Source: Olavius algarvensis associated proteobacterium Delta 3 | GTDB taxonomy: Bacteria; Desulfobacterota; Desulfobacteria; Desulfobacterales; CAFBRK01 | Assembly (NCBI GenBank): GCA_903231505.1 | Contig: CAFBRK010000327.1 | Span: 1 to 64,000 of the forward strand | DNA length: 64,000 nucleotides | Reading direction: 5' to 3' | Shown: in pieces, positions 25,921 to 32,404 of the stretch | Layout of the letters: every line of letters begins with the position of its first letter | How positions within the stretch are numbered: position 1 is the stretch's first letter | The notes under the pieces: model-generated | What the model was told of the DNA's origin: nothing | Database searches by the model: none | The model's input: only the letters and a program-made list of their open reading frames with translations | Translations under genes and position numbers: made by a program

Positions 25921-26717
25921 TTCAGACCCCTTGCTGCATAACGTCTGAGCTCAGCTGCGCGGCTTTTTGCGTCGGATGCATTAGTCTTGTTATATTTCCC
26001 CCAATTATAAGAAATTGCACCTTCGCTGCAGCCATCAATGCAAGTTCCGCAGAGAATGCATTCAGTATTTTCCGTCGTATTCTGATTTACCATTTTCTCT
26101 ACCGGAAGACTCATTGGGCAGTTTTCGGTGCAGGTATGACAGTGTTTACAAAGATCGGAGGCCGAATTTAACTGCAGAGAAACCAATTTAAAACTATTTC
26201 TTAACTTCCTTCCTAATATCATAAAGGGAGCCATCCAACATAAATGATGGCAGAATGATCTTTTCCCAATAACAAAAGCGGGAAAAACGATAAGTAGGAA
26301 AAGGACAATATTGTACGTTATAAAACTCTGGAGATCGGAGATGGAGAGTCCATAGGTTGTTTGATAAAAAAAATCGATATGCTTATACCCCCCTGCCTTA
26401 ATTGCAAATATAACAATAGTGCAAAGCCAGGGGGTCCATATAATCCACTTGATGGAATCACCCTTTGTCACTTTTTTGTCTTTTGCAAGAAAAATTGCCT
26501 CCTGGCATCCAGCAGCGGGACATACCCATCCGCAATACCCTCTTCCCAAAAATAAAGCGCTAATAAACATAAGCAAAAAGATAACAAAACTACCGTTAAT
26601 TACGCCTATTGAGCTTGCAAGAACAATGAGCACAGGGGAGAGATAATAAAATGTGGCGGGGAAAAGGAAGAAAGATAACAAAATTATGCCTTTTCGTATT
26701 TTCTGCCTTTTTTTCAT
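25917..26717 (-). CDS. NapH-like polyferredoxin membrane protein in a cassette
   Basis: 266 residues. Four or five helices plus the CGWVCPAAGC motif (about residues 62-71) characteristic of the NapH/NosR-like 4Fe-4S family, then two C-terminal ferredoxin clusters (CKHCHTCTENCP, about 190-201, and CILCGTCIDGC, about 221-231). It would carry electrons between quinol and soluble partners at the membrane. The last 20 or so residues are translated from attC sequence, and the stop lies beyond the cassette boundary. An iron-sulfur redox gene is an unusual cassette cargo and fits an anaerobic host. Confidence 0.9.
   Translation of the reverse strand: MKKRQKIRKGIILLSFFLFPATFYYLSPVLIVLASSIGVINGSFVIFLLMFISALFLGRGYCGWVCPAAGCQEAIFLAKDKKVTKGDSIKWIIWTPWLCTIVIFAIKAGGYKHIDFFYQTTYGLSISDLQSFITYNIVLFLLIVFPAFVIGKRSFCHHLCWMAPFMILGRKLRNSFKLVSLQLNSASDLCKHCHTCTENCPMSLPVEKMVNQNTTENTECILCGTCIDGCSEGAISYNWGKYNKTNASDAKSRAAELRRYAARGLK
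25936..25995 (-). repeat. Short attC site inside the ferredoxin coding sequence
   Basis: Cores GCATAAC (25936-25942) and GTTATAT (25989-25995), 60 bp. One half (GTCTGAGCTCAGCTGCG) is like the 102-bp family, but the stem is short. GTTATAT equals the cassette's 5' end at 26742-26748. It is translated in frame as part of the ferredoxin gene. Confidence 0.82.
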
Positions 26718-26741
26718 TTAATTCCTATAAATACCAAAAAA

Positions 26742-26812
26742 ATATAACGCTGAAGTCACCTGCCGGTGTGGAGCGTAGCGGAACACCGGTCAGGTGCACT
26801 GATATGTTGGCG
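26742..26812 (-). repeat. attC site of the first cassette (yefM-yoeB)
   Basis: Cores ATATAAC (26742-26748) and GTTGGCG (26806-26812), arms TCACCTGCCGGTGT/ACACCGGTCAGGTG. GTTGGCG equals the start of cassette 1 at the attI junction (27474-27480). Confidence 0.93.
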
Positions 26813-26831
26813 GAAGAAATTTCAATAGGTG

Positions 26832-27140
26832 CTAGTAGTGGTAACGGCACTGCACGAAATCTACCCTACTCTGCCCGACCACATAAACCAGTCGATGTTC
26901 CTGGGTAATTCGGCGAGACCAGACGCCGGCGCCAAGGAATTTTAATGGCTCCGGTTTACCTATCCCCTGAAACGGATCTCGCATTACAGCTTCAATTAGC
27001 TTGAAAATCCGGATGGCCGTTCTACGATCAGTCTCGACCCAGTACCGCAAGTCCTCTCTAAATTCTGGGTGAAATACAGATTCCCGTCCCTTTTTAGAAT
27101 CAGAGTGGCTAATCAAGGCCGAACTCTGCACGAAGCTCAT
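26832..27140 (-). CDS. YoeB/Txe-family toxin
   Basis: 102 residues from ATG 27140, overlapping the antitoxin gene by 32 bases. A TTG just after the antitoxin stop would give a shorter, more usual length of about 90. Core: VFHPEFREDLRYWVETDRRT, then GKPEPLKFLGAGVWSRRIT and HRLVYVV, ending in CRYHY, the catalytic YoeB tail. The ribosome-dependent mRNA cleaver of the first cassette. Confidence 0.93.
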   Translation of the reverse strand: MSFVQSSALISHSDSKKGRESVFHPEFREDLRYWVETDRRTAIRIFKLIEAVMRDPFQGIGKPEPLKFLGAGVWSRRITQEHRLVYVVGQSRVDFVQCRYHY

Positions 27141-27387
27141 CTATGGTCTGGGGAGAGCCCTCTTGTTTTCTTGCCCGTTCAAGAGCGGTATTGAGCCGAT
27201 CTGCATTGGCAGGGGATCGAAGCAGGTGTGCTGTCTCAAGGATTCCGGACAGCTCGTCGGCAGCTATCATGGCAACATCCTCGCTACCACGTCGCTGAAT
27301 GATTACAACTTCCCGATTTTTTATGACTTCATCAATCAATGACGCCAAACGGGCGCGGGCATTGGTATAGGTTGTCTGTATTGCCAT
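27109..27387 (-). CDS. YefM/Phd-family antitoxin
   Basis: 92 residues. The N-terminal Phd/YefM domain (TTYTNARARLASLIDEVIKN, then VVIIQRRGSEDVAMIAADEL) binds DNA and the acidic tail (IDELRAEFGLD) covers the toxin. First gene of the cassette nearest the integrase, behind GGAGG and its own promoter. Confidence 0.94.
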   Translation of the reverse strand: MAIQTTYTNARARLASLIDEVIKNREVVIIQRRGSEDVAMIAADELSGILETAHLLRSPANADRLNTALERARKQEGSPQTIDELRAEFGLD

Positions 27388-27407
27388 TTCGGCCTCCTTC
27401 TTAATTC

Positions 27408-27448
27408 ATGTACAGTAATACTGTACATATTTCGTGCCGATATGTCAA
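27408..27448 (-). promoter_or_regulatory. Promoter and palindromic operator of the yefM-yoeB cassette
   Basis: On the minus strand: TTGACA (27448-27443), 17 bases, TACAGT (27425-27420). A 21-bp perfect palindrome with two TGTACA hexamers (27408-27428) covers the -10. TGTACA hexamers are the known YefM operator motif, so autoregulation is very likely. Confidence 0.82.
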
Positions 27449-27473
27449 TAAAGTTGATTTGTGTCGGTCATAC

Positions 27474-27552
27474 CGCCAACGTTATATATTGAGTAGATTC
27501 TATTTTTGCGCATATTAGCGTTGGATATGTGGAATCGATATAATCGCGCAAA
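27474..27552 (-). other. attI region and junction with the first cassette
   Basis: The crossover core is CGCCAAC on the plus strand (27474-27480), read as GTTGGCG in cassette direction. It matches the far end of the first attC. The 72 bases between it and the integrase stop are AT-rich and hold CGCAAA/TTTGCG-type short repeats. attI sequences are not conserved enough to recognise further. Confidence 0.65.
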
Positions 27553-28057
27553 TCAATTATTTTTTTCACAATCCAAATCGAGCGGGCTGATGGCGCCAAG
27601 TCTATTCGTTGCAGCAACGCGTGTGTAAATCATTGTTGTCCGCAATTGACCATGACCCAGCAGCTACTGGATCGTTCTGATATCCTGACCCATCTCCAAC
27701 AAATGCGTCGCAAACGTATGGCGAAGCGTATGCACGGTTACCCGTTCGGGGAGCACCGTCTCGCGATCTTTATCTCCTTTGCCTCCCCTCACGACCACTA
27801 CGTTTCGTTCAAAAGCGATATATTCCGATGGCCTGTTTTGCTTGATGTACCTGCCATTTCTCGCGCTCGCGGGATTCCTGTTTTAGAAACCGATCGACAT
27901 CTTCCTGTGTAAGCTTTTCGTCGGGCCGCTTTCCGCTGTGGTGAAAACACCGCTTTACCCATAACAGGTAAAAATCGACTGCCTTAGGGCCTGTGAGGCG
28001 TTTTTTGATCAAGTATTCACGGAATTCTTGCATTGTAAGCGGTTGTCGGGGAAACAC
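27553..28057 (-). pseudogene. intI: Integron integrase IntI, degenerate (two deletions, frameshift, nonsense codon)
   Basis: Tyrosine recombinase for cassette capture, now broken. From GTG 28057 the N-terminal SAM-like domain is readable for about 80 residues (LTMQEFREYLIKKRLTGPKA, WVKRCFHHSGKRPDEKLTQE), closing at TGA 27811-27809. The frame then changes to [20 protein letters not shown], so about 110 residues with the first catalytic Arg are missing. A second jump after VLPE goes straight to [20 protein letters not shown], losing the integrase-specific insert region. TAG at 27666-27664 replaces the usual Glu of VQELLGH. The C-terminal Tyr motif TTMIYTRV remains. It points toward the cassettes rather than away. 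Confidence 0.93.
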
Positions 28058-28311
28058 GGAGTAAGGATCTGCTTATATCTGAGCAAAACTTGCGCCACAT
28101 CGGTTCTTTAGGAATAACCAGTAGATACAATTTCCATAAATATTGAATTGCACAGACATATGGGCATGCTGCACAGATAAATGTGCAGTGGGATGCTTCG
28201 GAGTTTGGGAAAGACAGGCGGAATTGAAGCAAAAAATGGGGATTGGTGAAATCCTACAACGATTCGCAGACCGATTTAAATAGACGCAAGGCGGCTCGGA
28301 TTAATTGTGCA
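28058..28311. other. Gap upstream of the integrase remnant
   Basis: No gene seen. One hairpin, CTGCACA (28169-28175) and TGTGCAG (28182-28188), lies within it. Open frames on both strands are short and not protein-like. Confidence 0.5.
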
Positions 28312-28767
28312 TCAGAGTTTTTTGTACATGCAGACGGCCGTGTCCGGACAGAGGGTCCTGAACTCTTCGGTGTCCTGTATGCTGGCCGGCGCCGCGGCGC
28401 GCTCGGATGTATTGAATCCCACGGAGGAAAAAAACGCTTCTGCTGTCCGGGTGAGCAGGTATAGGTGCTTCACCTCATGGTCCCGGGCATACTTTTCCAT
28501 CGACTCTGCCAGCCGGGTACCCAAGCGTTTGCGGCGAAACGGCTCGGCCACTGCCAGAGACCGGAGCAGGGCATAGCTGCCGGCGGCTTCGATGCCCACC
28601 GTCCCCACTATACGGCTGCCTTTTCTGGCAATGATGAAATGGCGGAGCTTTGCCGGGGTGATGTCCTCGGTATGGAGCCCGCATTCAGAAATAAATGCTG
28701 TGACTTGAGAAGCCTCTCCCTCGCGCGTCCCGCTCAGCATGATCGGAAGTATGGAGTCTAAATCCAT
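28312..28767 (-). CDS. GNAT-family acetyltransferase, ArsN-like
   Basis: 151 residues. Acetyl-CoA site LRSLAVAEPFRRKRLGTRLA (about residues 68-87), and HEVKHLYLLTRTAEAFFSSVGF toward the end, the pattern seen in ArsN2-type GNAT proteins. No arsenic genes are nearby, so the substrate is open. Lies one base after the cytidylate-kinase-like gene and likely ends the minus-strand signalling operon. Confidence 0.88.
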   Translation of the reverse strand: MDLDSILPIMLSGTREGEASQVTAFISECGLHTEDITPAKLRHFIIARKGSRIVGTVGIEAAGSYALLRSLAVAEPFRRKRLGTRLAESMEKYARDHEVKHLYLLTRTAEAFFSSVGFNTSERAAAPASIQDTEEFRTLCPDTAVCMYKKL

Positions 28768-29375
28768 TAGCTGATCAGAAAAAGAACCTGTTGCAAGGCT
28801 TCATCCATGCTGAAGCGCTCCATGTTCAGAACCAGGTGGTACAATGACGGGCTGTCATAGTCGGTTTTGCCAAGCTTTCGATATAGGTTGGTCCGGCGTC
28901 GGTCCTCGAAATTTACCAACTGGCGGGCTTTTTTTTCGGTAAGGTCGTAATTTTCGACCATGAATTGAACACGGTTGTCCAGATTATTTATCAACAGGAC
29001 ATGGTAAGCCTCCGGATGATCTTTCAGAATATATTGGCTGCCGCGACCGAGGATCACCACGTCCCCCTCGTCGGCGATCTGTGCAATGATCAGCACCAGA
29101 TAATCCAGGTAGATCTGTTCGTCCAGATAGCCTCTTTCATCTTTGATCACCCGGTCGATCAAACTTCGTGAAACCATGGTGTTCAGCAGACGGGAAAAGG
29201 TGCTGCCGGCCTCTTTTTCATGGGCGATTACCCAATCCGTGGAGACATTGGCTTCCTTGGCCAGCCGCTGAACGATGCTACTGTCGGCAAATGTGTAATT
29301 CAGCGATTCGGCGATCAATCTTCCCAGGGTTTTCCCGCCGGCACCGAACTGCCGCGAAATGGTAATTACCGCCAT
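28767..29375 (-). CDS. Cytidylate-kinase-like family protein
   Basis: 202 residues with an N-terminal P-loop variant (ITISRQFGAGGKTLGRLIAE, residues 4-23) and GDVVILGRGSQYILKDHPEA, as in the cytidylate-kinase-like family of deltaproteobacteria and clostridia. A true housekeeping Cmk has a different substrate-binding domain; members of this family are often found beside stress and signalling genes. The nucleotide or other substrate is not known. Confidence 0.88.
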   Translation of the reverse strand: MAVITISRQFGAGGKTLGRLIAESLNYTFADSSIVQRLAKEANVSTDWVIAHEKEAGSTFSRLLNTMVSRSLIDRVIKDERGYLDEQIYLDYLVLIIAQIADEGDVVILGRGSQYILKDHPEAYHVLLINNLDNRVQFMVENYDLTEKKARQLVNFEDRRRTNLYRKLGKTDYDSPSLYHLVLNMERFSMDEALQQVLFLIS

Positions 29376-29495
29376 CAGGACCTCCTATCCTCTTCTCCTT
29401 CTCGGCTGCTATCGGATGAAACTATTTCAATACTCGAAAACTCCGCTTATCATTGCTATTCCCATCCACTGGAGAGCTGTCATAAAGAGCCCGAG

Positions 29496-30374
29496 TCAGG
29501 CTTGCTCCGGCGGCACCAGCAACGTGGGGTACATCGACTTTTCGGCGATGCGCTGGGGGGTGCTGCCAAGCCAGCGTTCTACAAATGCCGACTTGCCGGA
29601 AGATCCCATCACGATCATGGTGGCCTGGGATTCCCTGGCCGCCTTTTCGATCTCCTCCTCGGGGTCACCGATATAGACATGGGGTTCGGCGGTGATACCT
29701 TCGGCTTCAAATATCTCACAGACCTCGTCCAGCCGTTGTCTTCGGTCCTTGCGGGTCTTCTGGATCTCCATGGCATTGGAACCGGTCAATTCTTCGTCGC
29801 CCACCACATGTACCACATGAATTTCCTGGATCACGTTTTTAAGCGGCTTCAGAAGCTCGACAGCCCGCAGGCTGGCGGGAGACCAGTCGGTGGCCAGAAC
29901 CACCCGTTCAAAGGGTTTTTCGGGGACCAGACTGCTTTCGGTCAGGTGCTTGTAGACCAGCACGGGCGTGGCAGCCCGTCGGAGCAGTTCCGTCACGTCG
30001 GAACCCGAATAGAGCGTTTCCAACACCCCTTTATGGGACCGCCCGATAACAATCAAATCCGCGTTTTCGTCCTTTGCGGCATCGATGACGTTGGACACCA
30101 ATGTCCCGACCTCGATATACACGCCGACTTCCATACCTTCCACAAAGAGGTTTTCAGCCCAGTCGATGAACCGGATATTTGCCCGTTCCCTCAGGCGGAT
30201 CTCCTCCTCTTTGCGGTAGCCGGCGCCCCGATGCATGGCCACCTTGTCTCGCTCGATGACGGTTAAAAACACCACGTGGTCAAGCGCCGACTGGCGCAGG
30301 CCCAATAGCGATCGGAGAGCATCGAAACACAACTCTTCAAACTTGGTGACAAACAGCAGTTTTTTAATTTCCAT
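29496..30374 (-). CDS. Tandem universal stress protein
   Basis: 292 residues, two UspA domains (about 1-150 and 151-292). Binding loops: VIGRSHKGVLETLYSGSDVT and VMGSSGKSAFVERWLGST. Unlike the Usp at 11232, it lies in a cluster with sensor kinases and a receiver protein, so its stress role is probably tied to that pathway. Confidence 0.92.
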   Translation of the reverse strand: MEIKKLLFVTKFEELCFDALRSLLGLRQSALDHVVFLTVIERDKVAMHRGAGYRKEEEIRLRERANIRFIDWAENLFVEGMEVGVYIEVGTLVSNVIDAAKDENADLIVIGRSHKGVLETLYSGSDVTELLRRAATPVLVYKHLTESSLVPEKPFERVVLATDWSPASLRAVELLKPLKNVIQEIHVVHVVGDEELTGSNAMEIQKTRKDRRQRLDEVCEIFEAEGITAEPHVYIGDPEEEIEKAARESQATMIVMGSSGKSAFVERWLGSTPQRIAEKSMYPTLLVPPEQA

Positions 30375-30422
30375 GATTCACCCAACGGTTTTCGTCGCAT
30401 GCGCGCTTACTGCAATCGTGAA

Positions 30423-30815
30423 TTATCCCAGCGCCTTCTTGACTACGCTGGCCAGTTCATCCGGCTCCACCGGTTTTTCAATGTAGGTCTGCGGCGGGGG
30501 AACCTGCTCGCCGCCGAATTCGGTGAGAGCGTTCTGGGAGCGCAAGAAGGTCTTCTCGGCGATACCCGACAAAATAATCACTGGAATATCCTTCAATGCT
30601 TTATCGGTTTTCAACTCCCGGTAAAGACGAATGCCGCTTTGCTTCGGCATCATCACGTCGAGAATAACCAGGTCCGGGAGTTCTTTCCGGATGATCTCTA
30701 AGCCTTCCTCGCCGTTGGTCGCCTCAAGCGGCGTATACCCGTTTTCTTCCAAAACCGTTGTGTTGAACAACCGCACATCCGGATCATCATCCACAACGAG
30801 CACTCGTTTACTCAT
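30423..30815 (-). CDS. Stand-alone response-regulator receiver protein
   Basis: 130 residues, a single REC domain: acidic pair D9/D10, phosphoacceptor D53 in LVILDVMMP, and the conserved lysine in YIEKPVEPDEL. There is no output domain. About 20 extra residues (FLRSQNALTEFGGEQVPPPQ) sit in the loop before the lysine strand. It probably relays phosphate between or from the two adjacent kinases. It sits 54 bases from the kinase gene upstream. Confidence 0.92.
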   Translation of the reverse strand: MSKRVLVVDDDPDVRLFNTTVLEENGYTPLEATNGEEGLEIIRKELPDLVILDVMMPKQSGIRLYRELKTDKALKDIPVIILSGIAEKTFLRSQNALTEFGGEQVPPPQTYIEKPVEPDELASVVKKALG

Positions 30816-30868
30816 AGGTCATCCTCCTAATTTCCCCGTTTCTGAAATTATGGCCTCTGATCGACGGT

Positions 30869-32395
30869 TCACATATCGTTGCCGGCAACTTCGAAGGGAA
30901 GACGCACGCTGAAGGTGGATCCCTTTCCAGGCTGTGTGGATACGTCGATCGTGCCGTTATGCTCCTCTATCAGTTTTTGCGTGACCAGCATCCCCAGGCC
31001 GGTACCCCGATGCCCCTTGGTGCTGAAAAAGGAGGCAAACAGTTTGTCTCTCACCTCATCGGTCATTCCGGTGCCGTTATCGCTGACCTCGAGCAGGATG
31101 ACCCGATCATCTTCCAGCACCGTCCTGAGGCGTACCTGCCACTGCTTGCTGGTATCTTCATCAAAAATGCAGGCGTCGATGGCGTTGGTCATCAAATTGA
31201 GCAGTGATGGGTGAATGATGTGCGGATCCATCCGGACCGTTCCGATGCCCGGGTCGAAATCGGTAACAACAGCAACGCCGTTCTCCTCGGCCGTATCCTT
31301 TACGGTTTCGGCCACATCGGCGGCGATGGCGTTGGGCTGACAATCTTCGAATTCCGGTTCTCTTTCCTTGGAATAGGTCAGCAGATCCATGACAAGATCG
31401 GACGTCCGGGCGATGTTCCGCTTGACCATATCCCAGCCGCTGGTGAGCTTCTCTGAATCCCCTTTGCCGATTCCCAGGTCGACCAGATAGCTGCCCCCCT
31501 TAAAACCGTGGAGCACATTCTTGATGCCGTGGGTCAATCCGGCAACCGTCTGCCCGATGGCCGCCAGACGCTCTGAATGGAGCAGTTCCTTTTCCAGCCG
31601 CTTGATTTCCCTGAGGTCTTGAAAAAACGCGACACTGCCCATGACCTGTGTTTCTTCCATCAGCAGGGCGCCGGAGAACCCGACCGGAATCGGGGACCCG
31701 TCCACGTTTTGGATGGTCGTCTCCCGCCATCCCACCACCTCGGCGCCTTCCAGGTGGGTGCCGGCATTCATGAAGATCCCGGCGATCTCCCCGGGGAATA
31801 TAGCATCGATCCGCACACGGTTGATCACATCTTCGGCGGTCCTTCCGAAAATACGTTCTGCCCCCGGGTTGAAGACGATAACCGTAAAATCCCTGTCGGT
31901 GGCGACAATGCCATCGTTGGAACTGCGGATGAGTCGGCTCAGAAAATTCGATTTTCGGAGGAGTTCCCGGGTCGCCAGCCGAACCTCTTTTTCCAGATTT
32001 TGGGTATAGGCGGCAAGCTTTTCACGAATCTCGAGCTTTTCTTCTGCCCGCTTCAGGGCGATCTCCAGAGACAGCCCCCGAACCGGCTTGTTGATAAAAT
32101 CCGAGGCACCGTTTTGCAAGGCTTCGATGGCCAAATCCAGGTCCCCGTGTCCGGTGATGATAATGACCTCGGTGTTCTCGGATGCGTCCTTTATCCGTTT
32201 GAGGACTTCGATCCCGTCCATACCCGGCATCCGGATGTCGGTCAGCACAATCTGGGGATGCTCGGTTTCAAAGATCTCCAGTCCCTCGGCGCCGCTCAAC
32301 GCGGTATGCACTTGATAGCCGTCGGCCCGAAGGGACATGGACAGAACTTTTAAAATATCGGGTTCATCATCGATGAGCAACAGTTTGTTCATCAT
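30869..32395 (-). CDS. Hybrid sensor kinase: receiver - PAS - histidine kinase
   Basis: 508 residues, cytoplasmic. REC at 1-120 (D53 in IVLTDIRMPGMDG), coiled-coil linker about 120-145, PAS about 148-265 (SSNDGIVATDRDFTVIVFNP), then a kinase core: H-box LTHGIKNVLHG (about 295), N-box NLMTNAIDAC, and G-boxes DNGTGM and GTGLGM. The receiver at the N-terminus means it can be phosphorylated by another kinase, probably the adjacent 839-residue one, and then act on the free receiver. No membrane helices, so the signal is internal. Confidence 0.93.
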   Translation of the reverse strand: MMNKLLLIDDEPDILKVLSMSLRADGYQVHTALSGAEGLEIFETEHPQIVLTDIRMPGMDGIEVLKRIKDASENTEVIIITGHGDLDLAIEALQNGASDFINKPVRGLSLEIALKRAEEKLEIREKLAAYTQNLEKEVRLATRELLRKSNFLSRLIRSSNDGIVATDRDFTVIVFNPGAERIFGRTAEDVINRVRIDAIFPGEIAGIFMNAGTHLEGAEVVGWRETTIQNVDGSPIPVGFSGALLMEETQVMGSVAFFQDLREIKRLEKELLHSERLAAIGQTVAGLTHGIKNVLHGFKGGSYLVDLGIGKGDSEKLTSGWDMVKRNIARTSDLVMDLLTYSKEREPEFEDCQPNAIAADVAETVKDTAEENGVAVVTDFDPGIGTVRMDPHIIHPSLLNLMTNAIDACIFDEDTSKQWQVRLRTVLEDDRVILLEVSDNGTGMTDEVRDKLFASFFSTKGHRGTGLGMLVTQKLIEEHNGTIDVSTQPGKGSTFSVRLPFEVAGNDM

Positions 32396-32404
32396 CGTAA
32401 ACCT

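Larger units (their letters stand above)
12970..28057 (-). mobile_element. Chromosomal integron: broken integrase, attI junction and leftward cassette array
   Basis: Eighteen attC sites plus two remnants lie between about 13.0 and 26.8 kb, and an integrase pseudogene is at 27.6-28.1 kb. Cassettes read right to left: each gene on the minus strand is followed at lower coordinates by its attC. The first 6-9 bases of a cassette match the outer core of its own attC. Examples are the sites ending at 24641 (GTTAGCAC), 21385 (GTTCGGGA), 20678 (GTTATGCT), 19957 (GTTATCTG) and 17097 (GTTGGGCTTA). The array is certain between 15.7 and 27.5 kb. The left limit, next to dgkA, is less sure. Confidence 0.93.

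Noticed and set aside
27646-27912. 88-codon plus-strand frame in the integrase region
   Set aside because: It is the reverse of the integrase C-terminal segments, which are recognisable on the minus strand.
12970-28057. Prophage or transposon as the origin of the gene-poor region
   Set aside because: No capsid, terminase, transposase or terminal repeats are seen; attC sites and the integrase remnant explain the structure.
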